In this document: positions 11,377 through 22,082 of the stretch, in pieces
Layout of the letters: each line of letters begins with the position of its first letter
Position numbering within the stretch: position 1 is the stretch's first letter
Origin: Icerya purchasi
Taxonomy: Eukaryota; Arthropoda; Insecta; Hemiptera; Monophlebidae
Direction: 5' to 3'
NCBI GenBank assembly: GCA_039619475.1
Contig: CM077116.1
Coordinates: forward strand, 19,031,443-19,095,442
DNA length: 64,000 bases
Translations under genes and position numbers: made by a program
Notes under the pieces: generated by a model
What the model was told of the DNA's origin: nothing
Seen by the model: only the letters and a program-made list of their open reading frames with translations
Databases searched by the model: none

Positions 11377-11405
11377 CACCCTGTCAAGAAAGTATCGGGA
11401 ATTGT
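11377..11405 (+). repeat. Mariner left terminal inverted repeat
   Basis: 29 bp beginning 'caccctgtcaagaaag'. It pairs without mismatch with 12667-12695. Such repeats are the transposase binding and cleavage sites. Confidence 0.95.
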
Positions 11406-11570
11406 CAATTTAAATCTCCCGGGTAATAGCTAGGCAGATAATTTTTTTTTTCCAGGTTGGTACAACTGTTTTGTATTATGATGCCTATTTTTAGCGCGAT
11501 CTGTCAACCAGTGTGTTTACAGCAGCTGTTAAAATCAGTCGACCTTGAAGTGTTTTGTCGAAGTTCTACA

Positions 11571-12647
11571 ATGAGTGAAAATATTGAACAACGTACTTGT
11601 GTTAAATTCTGTGTTTCGAACGAAATTTCTTGTGCCGATACACTGAAAATGTTACAGAAGGCTTTTGGTGAATCTGCTTTATCAAAAACGCGGGTTTACG
11701 AGTGGTACAGAGCGTTCAAGGATGGTCGGGAGACGGTCGAAGACATGCCTCGCTCTGGACGGCCTTCAACGAGTGTGACCGATGATAACGTCGATAAAAT
11801 CAAGGAAATCGTTGCTGAAAATTGTCATGTGAGCTTGAGAGAGATGGCTCATGGATTGGGCATGTCACACGAGAGCGTACGTACGATTGTGCACGAAAAA
11901 TTGGGTATGCAACGCGTTGCGGCTCGGCTTGTTCCGAAAGACCTGAATTTCTTTCAAAAAAAGTACCGAGAACAGGTAGCTGCAGACATGCTGGATCGAG
12001 CCAATTTGGATCCTACCTTCTTGGAAAAGATAATTACTGGTGACGAGACATGGGTGTACGAGTACGACACGCTTACGAACCAGCAATCGTCCGAATGGCG
12101 GCCAATTGGCGCGCCAAAGCCGAAAAAACCTCGCCAAAGCCGATCGAAAGTGAAGATCATGTTGATTGTTTTCTTCGATATTCGAGGCGTGGTACACTAT
12201 GAATATGTGCCAGCCGGACAGACAGTCACCAAAGAGTTTTACTTAAGTGTTTTGAGACGTTTGAGAGAGGCTATCCGTCGTAAACGTAACGATTTGTGGG
12301 TCGACAATTCTTGGATTCTCCATCACGATAATGCGCCGTCTCACAAAGCCATAATTGTGAATGAGTTTTTGGCCAAACACTCGGTAAATATCATCGAACA
12401 ACCGCCGTATTCACCAGATTTAGCACCCTGCGACTTCTTCCTATTCTCAAAACTCAAATTTCCGCTACGGGGAATGCGCTTCGAATCGATTGATGACATC
12501 AAGACGAATGCGACGCGAGAGCTAAAGGCCATCCCGGAAACCGCCTATCAGAAGTGCTTTGCCGAGTGGAAAAAGCGTTGGCATATGTGCATCGCTTCGA
12601 ATGGATGTTATTTTGAAGGTGTCAAAATAAATTTGGATGAAAATTAA
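11571..12647 (+). CDS. Mariner transposase, intact (DD34D)
   Basis: 358 codons, the normal length of mariner transposases. I chose the start at 11571 (MSENIEQR) because family proteins begin just before the first helix-turn-helix; the frame stays open to 11457, but those 38 codons are unlike the family. Visible in order are the HTH block 'LSKTRVYEWYRAFKDGR' (38-53), the linker 'RSGRPST' (61-67), a second HTH (~73-115), 'RLVPKDLN' (119-126; counterpart of the family's WVPHEL motif), and catalytic residues D158 in 'ITGDETW', D253 in 'HHDNAPSHK' and D288 in 'YSPDLAPCDFFLF'. There are 34 residues between the last two, the mariner DD34D spacing. The enzyme cuts and pastes DNA by binding the terminal repeats and inserting at TA. 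No stop, frameshift or missing catalytic residue is seen; activity is inferred, not shown. Confidence 0.95.
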   Translation: MSENIEQRTCVKFCVSNEISCADTLKMLQKAFGESALSKTRVYEWYRAFKDGRETVEDMPRSGRPSTSVTDDNVDKIKEIVAENCHVSLREMAHGLGMSHESVRTIVHEKLGMQRVAARLVPKDLNFFQKKYREQVAADMLDRANLDPTFLEKIITGDETWVYEYDTLTNQQSSEWRPIGAPKPKKPRQSRSKVKIMLIVFFDIRGVVHYEYVPAGQTVTKEFYLSVLRRLREAIRRKRNDLWVDNSWILHHDNAPSHKAIIVNEFLAKHSVNIIEQPPYSPDLAPCDFFLFSKLKFPLRGMRFESIDDIKTNATRELKAIPETAYQKCFAEWKKRWHMCIASNGCYFEGVKINLDEN

Positions 12648-12666
12648 AAATTGTTCGTTTTATTTA

Positions 12667-12695
12667 ACAATTCCCGATACTTTCTTGACAGGGTG
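12667..12695 (-). repeat. Mariner right terminal inverted repeat
   Basis: Exact reverse complement of 11377-11405, ending '..cttgacagggtg' before the TA target copy. It starts 19 bp after the transposase stop codon. Confidence 0.95.
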
Positions 12696-12699
12696 TATA

Positions 12700-12917
12700 G
12701 GGGCTTGGATTCTCGAGTGAAATTTCATCAGTTTAGATACAGCAGCTAATTCATTTCCACAACTTCTAACAATACCATCCTTAATTTGAAAATTAAATTC
12801 TTTCTTTCTATTTAACATAAACAACAGCAATTCAGTTTAATATAATGTACTTACATTAAATCATTTCTAATCAACTGTAGTTCTCTTGTTTCTAGTGATT
12901 AACTTAACTATTCTATT

Positions 12918-12967
<50 letters not shown>

Positions 12968-13052
12968 GTGTAATCACATGATATATACTTGTTTATAACT
13001 TGTATTATTATATTGCATTGTGTTGTATGTATATAAATAAATTTCAATTTCA

Positions 13053-13097
<45 letters not shown>

Positions 13098-13842
13098 GTC
13101 GTTATCACTATATGTAAGCGGATCACGACAATAAATATACATATATATATATAGGTGTATATAAATTTTAATTCATATAGTCTTAAAAAATAATAATAAT
13201 AATAATTTACGTTTACATAGCAATTTCTATTAAAAACATTACATATTTCATAACGGATTTTCATATCGTTTTTTTTTTTTTTTTTTTTTTTTTCGTATTA
13301 GCCTAGAACGAGAATGGTGTCATTAATATATGTATGTATCTTATTTCTTAGACATGCTGACAATTTATTATCTCATATTGGCTGTACTATTCATGTCAGT
13401 TATACTCGTCTCTTAATATTAAGCGTTCATTTCGATTTTTTCTGTACTGTCAGTAAACAGTTAAAGTTTTTATTTCGTCTCTTCGTATTATTTAAAATTC
13501 CAAAATTTTGCCTAGTTCATATGTACACTAGTGTGTATTTCTTTGCCTCAGATATTCGGTATGTACTTTCTATCTAAGTGTTAACTTCGTTTCGCACTTT
13601 ATTATTTATTTATAGACATGTGTCAAACCAGCTGGTCCCTTCCTATTTTAAGTTTATTTTTAACAGAGACATCGTCTACCACTATGTCCTTCCCGTTACC
13701 AATATAGTCTTTTTATATTTTTCTATTCAAATTGTTTCACGTCTTTATTTTCGATCTTTTTTAGCTCATTATGTGTTATATCTTCCTGTAATCGTTTGTT
13801 TCAATAATATGATAAGTTATATATTTTAAAACCTTAATTTAC
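12700..13842. other. Non-coding stretch with two TTA microsatellites
   Basis: Pure ATT/TTA tracts lie at about 12918-12966 and 13052-13096. Before the second is 'tgtatataaataaatttcaa', which looks like the end of a retroelement 3' UTR, but no coding part is attached. Smaller repeats are (TA)n near 13139-13153 and a T run near 13269-13293. No gene recognised. Confidence 0.6.
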
Positions 13843-14350
13843 GTTACAAAAGTTATAGTTTTATATATTACACGGACACAGAGTACCTTTTAATTCACTA
13901 AAACATATAACATTTATTTATATTAAATTATTACTTAAAATACAAGTATTACAAACATTATTAATTCACAAAATATATATAAAAATTCGTCCTACCGGTT
14001 TCGTCTACTTGACATATTCATGGACTGAATTTTGTTGTATTATTTATTTACATTTTTGGTCATTATTAAAGATATAGATCGATATATTATAGACCAACAA
14101 TTATAATATATCGAACTATATCTTTAATAATGACCAAAAATGTAAATAAATAATACTACAAAATTCAGTCCATGAATATGTCAAGTAGACGAAACCGGTA
14201 GGACGAATTTTTATATATATTTTGTGAATTAATAATGTTTGTAATACTTGTATTTTAAGTAATAATTTAATATAAATAAATGTTATATGTTTTAGTGAAT
14301 TAAAAGGTACTCTGTGTCCGTGTAATATATAAAACTATAACTTTTGTAAC
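13843..14350. repeat. Near-perfect 508-bp palindrome (two 248-bp arms, 12-nt loop)
   Basis: The left arm 13843-14090 and the right arm 14103-14350 are reverse complements over 248 nt; by eye I see only about two mismatches, near the centre. The loop 14091-14102 is 'agaccaacaatt'. The arms are AT-rich with a GC-richer block 'cctaccggtttcgtctac'. There is no open frame of note and no clear target duplication at the borders. It may be a foldback/MITE-type element or a very recent inverted duplication. Transcribed across, it would give a long hairpin RNA. Confidence 0.95.
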
Positions 14351-15586
14351 TATTGAAATTAGCCAAAAATACGGATAACGAAAAATGTGGCGATAGAAAG
14401 TTTTTTAGTAAAGAAGGGGGTTCCATTTTAAGATTATTTCCTTCGCTGGTTTTCAATTCGAATTATAAACAACCGTGTCTTTAATATTTTTCGTTCCTCT
14501 TTTAATGCCTCATTGCGTAAATTTCGCTTTAAGCTACAAAATTTCGAAGGCATGGAGGGGAACAAAATATCGTCCTCCTTGACTCGCCAATATATACATA
14601 GATATACATCAAAACGACTGTTACTAATTCGTAACTTGAACCGGTAAAAAAGGTCACAAACGTGATCATTTAGCTTTAAAACTACTCGTAGGAGCGTAAA
14701 ATTTTAACTCTTTTTTTTTTTTTTATATTTTTGCAGCGTATGCCGTCGTCTAAGCATAAATACACTCTAGTACAAATGGACTCGGTGAAAATTTTTTTAA
14801 AATATTATTAGAAGCGAACAGCAGCGCATTAAATCGATTTTCATCGATGAGCACCGATATCTTAAAAGAAATTAATTTCTGCCGAAAAACGGCTTTTGTA
14901 AAAAGGTAACGGATAGAAAAGAAGTAGCCATTAATTTTTGATTGACGCATGTTGTGCACAAATCTTCTACCTTATTCATTTGCAAAGAGGGGTAGATTAT
15001 TTTTTTGTTGAATGGTAAACGTTATCGTTAATGGAAAACGTTTTAAGTTAGTATTGCACTACCACCGGTATACGATGCGAAATCTTCCCTATATACACGT
15101 GTACCAATGAAGGGAATTCATGAAATTATATTTACCTGAAAATCGGAGCGTCTTTTATCGGGAATATTTGCCGCTGTTCCATATTTTTAATATTGACTAC
15201 AACTTCACCACCCGGTCAGCCCAATTATTCCATCTGCTTGCACTTATTCTCTTTAAAGCTATACAGGAGTACTGTTAGTATCCGGTTATTTTTAAATTGA
15301 ACATTTCTTAACCGCGCTGTAAACCGTGACATCAAATGCAGTCATGTTGATTTTATCTTATTTTTTTGTATGTACGCCTGTGAACGCTGTTTCCAACATT
15401 TAAAAAAAAAAAAAAAAGAATAAATAGGACAAAAAACCCGCGAAATATAATTATTTATAATACTAAACAAAAAAACGCGATAATAAATTCCAGTTAAAAA
15501 TTAGAACACGATAACATTATGCTGAAAATCAAATCCTGCATCAACATTATCTCGCACATACCGTGGACATAAAATTATACTATTGA

Positions 15587-15640
<54 letters not shown>

Positions 15641-16234
15641 TTCGGAAAAAATAGTAATAGTTGTTGTTTAAAATCTATATTATACACTTGCTTATACCAA
15701 TCTTTCTTAACCGACCGACCGCTGGAAATACACAATTAAAGAATTCCCAAATTTATAAGAATAAAAAAGGATTTCTTTTAAATATAACACAAAATTGTAC
15801 GTATCCTGTTGCCAGCGGTGATCTGTAGTCTGTTGGATTGATTCCACAATATGCTTCGGGCGGCCGAGACTCTAATCGATAGTAGGTGGAATCCTTTCAA
15901 AATCTTTGCCTCCAGATTTTACTTCTGCTGAAGTTCCGCTATGTTTCATATTCAGGACTTCACGTTTACATCAAACGGATTTTCGAGCGGATCATAATAT
16001 CACTGGCCAACCTAATTTTTACTGATAGTTCCGTCAGATCGGCAGAAACCAAAAAAAAAAAAAAAATCAATTCCAGTATAAGGTAAAACAGCGACTTACT
16101 CTCTAACCGCAGTTTGAAAACTATGTCTATTTCGATCGTTTTTTTCTTTGTTTCTCCTTAGTCAATCACAATCATTTCTGTCTATCGAGTTGGCCTTTCA
16201 CTGTGTGGGACCGCGTGTTAATTCATCCCCGATT
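14351..16234. other. Non-coding stretch
   Basis: No gene recognised. It contains T and A runs near 14708-14723 and 15401-15416, and a long pure (TTA)n tract at about 15592-15640. Confidence 0.6.
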
Positions 16235-16342
16235 GACAGCAGAATGTCACACGCACTTACATTTTCGCTCTCGCCACGTTTTCCGAAATTTTATATTTTA
16301 TTTTATTTATTTGCAGTTTGTACAATATGATGTACACATTAC
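16235..16342 (+). repeat. Dispersed repeat, copy 1 of a ~105-bp pair
   Basis: Shares with 19733-19834 the blocks 'cagaatgtcacac', 'attttc..ctc', 'cttgttttccga'-like, 'attttattta' and 'tgatg.acattac' in the same order and direction. The copies are diverged. No coding content and no family recognised; possibly part of a SINE or MITE. Confidence 0.65.
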
Positions 16343-18128
16343 AATATATATACATATATATATATTATATCGTTTGGAACTCATCAAAAAGCAATTGACA
16401 ACATCGAATCTTTTCATTTTTCATTTTTGAATTTGTCAATGCACTGCATCATTTGTTATGGATGAATTGATTTATAATGGTCAGTAATTTACCACCGAGA
16501 AATGTAAAATATAATCCTTTTAAGACGTAACAGAAAAAATTTTTTTTTTTTTTTCAAATTATTTCCTGCGTAAGAATGACGTTATTAATATATATACTTA
16601 TATTAAATACACGTGTAATACGAAAATTTAGGAAATTACCTGCGCGAAAACGCGAAAAAGTACAAAATTTCCATGAAAGATTTTAATTCGCGCTGGTCCC
16701 TTATTACTTTTTTCACCGATAACCGATTTATTCCAGCAAATAAACGCATATTAACGAAATTTTCTAATTGTTTAGTACCCCGTCAAAATATTTCCAACTA
16801 CGCTACGGACTCGAACGTGTGTTGTAACAGTATAGGATCGAATATAGCATGCTGCCGTAAAGCCAGCGCCCTCTTTCGAATTAAATTTAAATTTACGTAA
16901 TGTTTGTACTTATAAATAGATAGCGCATATTCACAGATATATCGATAAGGGAGGTATCTCGCGTTTTTATTAAATAACAGCAATGTTATAATTTGTGGAG
17001 TGAATTGGTCCTTTAAAAATTTTAATCTACGTACAAAAATTGAAGGAAGTCACACTATTTATGTAAAAATTTGGAGAAATGCAGTTTCGTTTGTACCGTT
17101 TATTTGATTAAATTAATGAGGTAAAATTCGATTTAATGATAAAATTTTGACTCTTCTTCCTTTCCAAAATAAACTGTTCCACTACAAACATTTGAAACTT
17201 CTCTTCCGAGAAAATTTCTGATTACGCTACTATATAACGTAAAAAACACTTTTTTTCCTTTATTTTTTCTTTTTCTTTTTGCTTTCCTATTCACCACACC
17301 AGTCCAGCAGCAGCATGATTCACGTTGAAGCTTTCTGCAGACTAAAATAAAACCACTACCGCTATTTCGTAGAACGATGAAGCAACAGAGAATAACATGT
17401 TTCGCTATAAAATTATTTACAATATAGAATTTAAAGTTTATTTAAGTGGTTTACAATATCTCGTTTAATTACAAAATAGGCGTGTATGGGGGATAGCAAT
17501 GTTCTGTTATTCTAATTATATCTCCAGCTTTTAAATATTGCTTCCGCCGTATATGTATATGCGTGTAATTTTTACAAATTGCATATGTAGAGTAAAAACT
17601 TTCGTCGCTTGCTAATCGGTTGCAGAAATTTTTCGGTTTCGTTTTGCAGCCTTGGAAAATTTGTAATAAATAGACGCGATATCATCTGCTGGGATGACCA
17701 AAAATTTAAATACTTTTTGCCGTAAAAAAATAAATACAAAAAAAAGAGCTATTCATATAAGTTAGTGGAACTCAGCCTTTGGTTAGTTGTGTAATTAAAC
17801 ACTTTCATTTGATTATAAATACTTGCAAATTTAACATCGGCAACATTATTCGGAAATTTAGCTGACTGGAATTTCATTCGATAAGCTAATTTTAGAAACA
17901 ATAATAATAAACCAAAATCGAGATTCATTTTTTTGTGTGCGTGTGTGTGTTATTACAAACAAATTATTTTTTTTTATTTATTTTTTTTTTAAATGTAATA
18001 TACTATTACGAGCTGTCTATCGAGGACATTTAGCAATAATACGTATGAATGAAATTAAACGTGAAGGGAAGAGTACCCAATGTGGCACCTACCCAATTAC
18101 CCCGACCTTAAACAAGGTCCTGCGGTTT
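16343..18128. other. Non-coding stretch
   Basis: AT-rich and without recognisable genes. Short TATA runs lie near 16348-16370 and T runs near 16539-16555 and 17968-17992. Short open frames show no family motif. Confidence 0.55.
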
Positions 18129-18395
18129 CTAGCGTTTCAGTCTTCTTACGTCATCGGTAACATCTAGCAATTCTCTAGCAAGAGAGTTCGGATGAGAATC
18201 GAGTCTGTCTGCGTGTCTTTTAGCGTGAACTTTGATCACATCAGCCACATAATCTATACACAAATCTCGATGTAAGGTTAGATTAGTAACGTACCAGGGC
18301 GCCTTGGTTATCAACCGTAGGACATAGAAAATATTAACTCCTTTTAATCGGGTCCGTTCCATTAAATTTACCGATGCCCGGTAAACTCGGTACAT
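18129..18395 (-). pseudogene. Jockey-type reverse transcriptase, C-terminal fragment
   Basis: An 88-codon minus frame contains 'LITKAPWYVTNLTLHRDLCI', then 'VADVIKV' and 'RLDSHPNSLARELLD' ending 'RRLKR'. This is the conserved C-terminus of Jockey-clade ORF2 (patterns like APWYV.N..LHRDL, then HPN.LA..L, then RLKR). The RT catalytic part and endonuclease are absent, so it is a 5'-truncated fragment. The frame itself is open, but there is no element around it. No poly-A or TAA tail is obvious on the lower-coordinate side. Confidence 0.8.
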
Positions 18396-19101
18396 AATAA
18401 TTGATAATGTTTATACATATATTAAAATAACCATGCTCTTTTTTTAAATTTATAGTTGCGTTACAGTTGTATTAATAGTTAGGTTGCGATATTTAATTTA
18501 TCTAATTTCAGTATTATTAATCCGTTAAATTTTTCCTTTATCGTCCAGATACTCTCGCCCCTACAGCATTGAGTTACGTGTCTAACATAAATTTTGATAG
18601 GCCGTATCTAAATTGTGTGGGGGAAAAATTCGGCGAATTCCGATAAATTCATATAAAACATATGCATAAATAAAACATCATGATCTGACTAAGAATTAAA
18701 AAAGCCCAGTTGCAAAATTCGAATTTTAATAGCATTATCTGGCAATTATTCATTTATTTTAACTGATATTCTGTTAGCCTTACGTGAACGAATCAATCAA
18801 GGTAGTACGTCAAAAGAGGAGTCTTTCTGAGCACTTATCTTAATTCATTTCGTACCGTAACAGTCTATAGCTTCTGAATTTAGTTTCCCTAAATTTTTTA
18901 TTTAAATAAAAATAAATTTAAACGATATTTGGAGTGTAAAATGTGACCAGTACAATTGTGGATAGTCTTTATGTAAAATTTTCTCGCTAAAACGTTACTG
19001 TTTGTTTTTATCCGCATCAGGGATGCCAAACGCAACGGTATACATTTTATTTTTATAACCTCAGAGATGCCAACCACGGTACCTTTCGATGTTCGTGGAT
19101 T

Positions 19102-19136
<35 letters not shown>

Positions 19137-19732
19137 TTATTATTATTATGTTTAATTACGGTTATTATTTATAATCAATATTATAATTAAATAAACAGCA
19201 ACTTTTTAATGGTTTATCATAAAAATTTGCTGACATCAATTTCTCTTTATCGATCGATTTAAAATAATACAAATATAAAATTTACAGTGATCAGAGCAAT
19301 AAATAAATTATACATACCACTATTTTCCGCGGCGATTCGGTGTTTGCAAGATGGTGCTCTGCAGTTGTTGGAATATGGTGATTATGATCGATAAAAGCAA
19401 AAGTTTTTAAATTGAAATCACAATTTTCTTTCACCATTAGATCCCGGAAAGCGATCCTTTAACCGGACTTCGCGGTAATTTATTATACACAGAAAACTAA
19501 TTAAATAACTAACGAAAACGAAGTAACCGCGTTCTTTTACCACAATCGGCAACTCCTTTTGTAGGTTCACGTAAACAGACGAATGGAAAGAAAGTCAATA
19601 TCCTGTCGGGCCAAGTAAAATCTGACCGACTACCGTCTTCAAAATCATTCCTATCCATTCTTCGATCTTTTTCAACGGGCTAGTTTTTCGTTTTGCATCT
19701 ATCCGAAAAATGGTACATTTTTATGTTTCGAC
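18396..19732. other. Non-coding stretch
   Basis: No gene seen. A (TTTA)n to (TTA)n simple repeat lies at 19103-19148. A short imperfect direct repeat ('agggatgccaaac' near 19020 and 'agagatgccaacc' near 19063) precedes it. Confidence 0.55.
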
Positions 19733-19834
19733 GACAACAGAATGTCACACACGCACGCATATTTTCTCTCACATCTTGTTTTCCGATATTTTAGACTCTT
19801 ATTTTATTTAAATGCACCGTGTGATGCACATTAC
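19733..19834 (+). repeat. Dispersed repeat, copy 2 of a ~105-bp pair
   Basis: Diverged direct copy of 16235-16342, sharing 'cagaatgtcacac', 'ttgttttccga' and 'tgatgcacattac'. Confidence 0.65.
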
Positions 19835-22011
19835 ATTACAAAGTTAATATAGAGAAACACATTCGAAAATATTAATGAAACAATGTTGTTGATCGTGCAT
19901 TAGTTTATTAAGCTGATGTTGTCGCATCTGTTTTACTTCGTTCACCTATAACACGTAGTGTGAATGAATTTATGTAGCGTATATTTATCATAAAGCAAAA
20001 CTTTTGAATTTAACTGTATACGAATTGTCAACTGGAAGCGTTTATGTTGAATACAATTTGGAAATCTCGCCTTTACCGGCTCCTTTCATTTCGTGTAAAT
20101 GTTCGACCGTAATAAACGATATTCATAATTCTATTCTCGCTAAATTAAAAAAAAAATAAATAAAATCAGTTTTGAAATAAAACGTTAATCTAATTATCGA
20201 CTTCCGTCGAATGATTCAAAATATATACATGAATGCAAGCTTGCAGCCGAAAGGCAGGAGGAATTTGTTATATTGTGCGCATTCAAAAGTTTTAGCAGCG
20301 TATGAGCAGGAACGAATGGCGTGCTAATTTTAATTGAATTCGTGTTAATTGAGCACCTCAAGATCCGCAGTTGAGTAATGAATTTGTTGATGAAATTTCT
20401 ACGCATAACTATCAAAAGTTTTACTCGAAAATTATTTCTAAAGGTAAATTTAATCGATAATAAAGTCGATGACATAGATATATGTTGCGACATTCATTTC
20501 TTGCACGAGTAATAATTTTTACGTCGCCCTTAACGATAATGCTGCTAATTAAAATACGTAGAGATTATTAAAATTCAAAAAATTCAGATTTTCAGTAAAA
20601 GCCACGTACCGCGAAGTTTTGTGAACACGTTTACACGGCTCGTCGACCGAAGATAAATTAAACCTCAACCAGGTTGTCTTCCGATTAAACTATGATGGTT
20701 TTTCTTCATCATCAAGCTCACTGTAGAGAGCTCATTATTACCGCTTAAAGTTTTACCTACCATCAGTGAATATCCCAATGGGTAATTAATAGTTTGACCG
20801 GTAATAATTAGCCTCCTACGTTTTATGTTGCGATGAAAAAGTAGCGAGATGAAAATTTTTTTTTCTTCTTAGGCGTATCAGCCGAGAACCTAGAGTCAGA
20901 AACAAAAAGAAGGGAAAGCAATTCAATTTTAATTCAGTTGCATATTCACATATAACGTAACTAACATAGCAAGGAAGATACATAGAGAAGACGCAATTAC
21001 AGATCAACCTATGTGTCGATAAACGACAATACAGAATATAACGTTCGACAGAAGAAAAAACATTTCAAACGAAGCGAAGCTAAGGAGGAAATGTAGGAAC
21101 GGTGAAAGAACTAAGGCAAAGAAGAGTAATCGATAGAGAAATATCGAAGAAAATTCGAAGGGGAACCATGAAATAGCGAATTAGGATGAACTAGCAAGTC
21201 AAAAGAATGATATTACAAGAGGAACAAATGTAAACATCTGTAATTGAAATATAAGGTGAGGAATTTTCTACGCATAGAGAGATATGAGATGAGAATATGG
21301 GCATTTTTTTTCAAAAACAGAACTCAACTGAAGTTTGTTTTACATTCTAGCATTCGATAATATAAACGTATCTAAAACATTAGGTAATATTTCAAGTGGC
21401 GTATTACCGTAGCCTAGTTCGTTACACGTTGGAATTTTGTTCAGATAAGATCCCGCTGCCGTTCATTAAAAACCTCCAAAAATTTCACTTGCACCGCATT
21501 AATAACTATAATTGACGTGCTGAAAAAAGAAAGAAAAAATGGCGACGTTAGTTTCACAGAAAATTGGTATTTGAATTTTTTATAATACTAGCCATTTTCT
21601 TCTATTTTACTCGTGTTTTTATTGCATTCGTGCTATATTTAATACAGTCATATACATACATATGTGTACATATATATATTTATTTCTTCTTCTTCTCATT
21701 TCGGCTATGGACCACGTAATTTCAGTTATCGTTCTTTCTTTTGGCCTTTATTTGCGCCCAATATTCCTTCATTCATGTACTATGGTTTTTCTTTCTTCCG
21801 AGCGTCCATGATGTACCCTTTCGTATTTCCGGTTTTTCTTTAAATTGCTTTCCTCCTATTAAATGTATCATTTATTTGTTTACTTATGACAACGCCATTT
21901 TTTCACTAAGGGTAATATGAAAAAAAACACGTGAAATATGTAAATAAAATTGTAATGCAAATTGCTAAGCAAACAGTAAATTATTTCTTTTGATGTGTAC
22001 CGTTAATATAG
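19835..22011. other. Non-coding stretch
   Basis: No recognisable gene. A purine-rich segment lies at about 21040-21180. Open frames are short and motif-free. Confidence 0.5.
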
Positions 22012-22012
22012 T

Positions 22013-22057
<45 letters not shown>

Positions 22058-22082
22058 GCGTGTGCGTATATATATGTATATA
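22012..22082. repeat. (TG)n / (TA)n microsatellite
   Basis: An uninterrupted TG run is followed by TGCG steps and TATATATG. Its translation as Thr-His repeats is a composition artefact. Confidence 0.9.

Larger units (their letters stand above)
11377..12695 (+). mobile_element. Complete mariner-family transposon, 1319 bp
   Basis: The element is bounded by TA on both sides (11375-11376 and 12696-12697), the usual Tc1/mariner target duplication. Its ends are identical 29-bp inverted repeats, and it contains a single uninterrupted transposase gene. Overall length is typical for an intact mariner (about 1.3 kb). Perfect terminal repeats plus an open gene argue for a recent insertion, in contrast to the decayed elements around it. 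A possible vertumnana-type affiliation is suggested only by the general look of the protein N-terminus. Confidence 0.95.

Noticed and set aside
11457..11570. 38-codon upstream extension of the mariner transposase
   Set aside because: Open by chance. The mariner family start and the HTH fit the Met at 11571.
11822..12532. Other open frames of 63-110 codons inside the mariner
   Set aside because: Overlapping frames of the transposase gene without motifs.
12974..13264. 96-codon minus frame with Ile/Tyr runs
   Set aside because: Translated microsatellites only.
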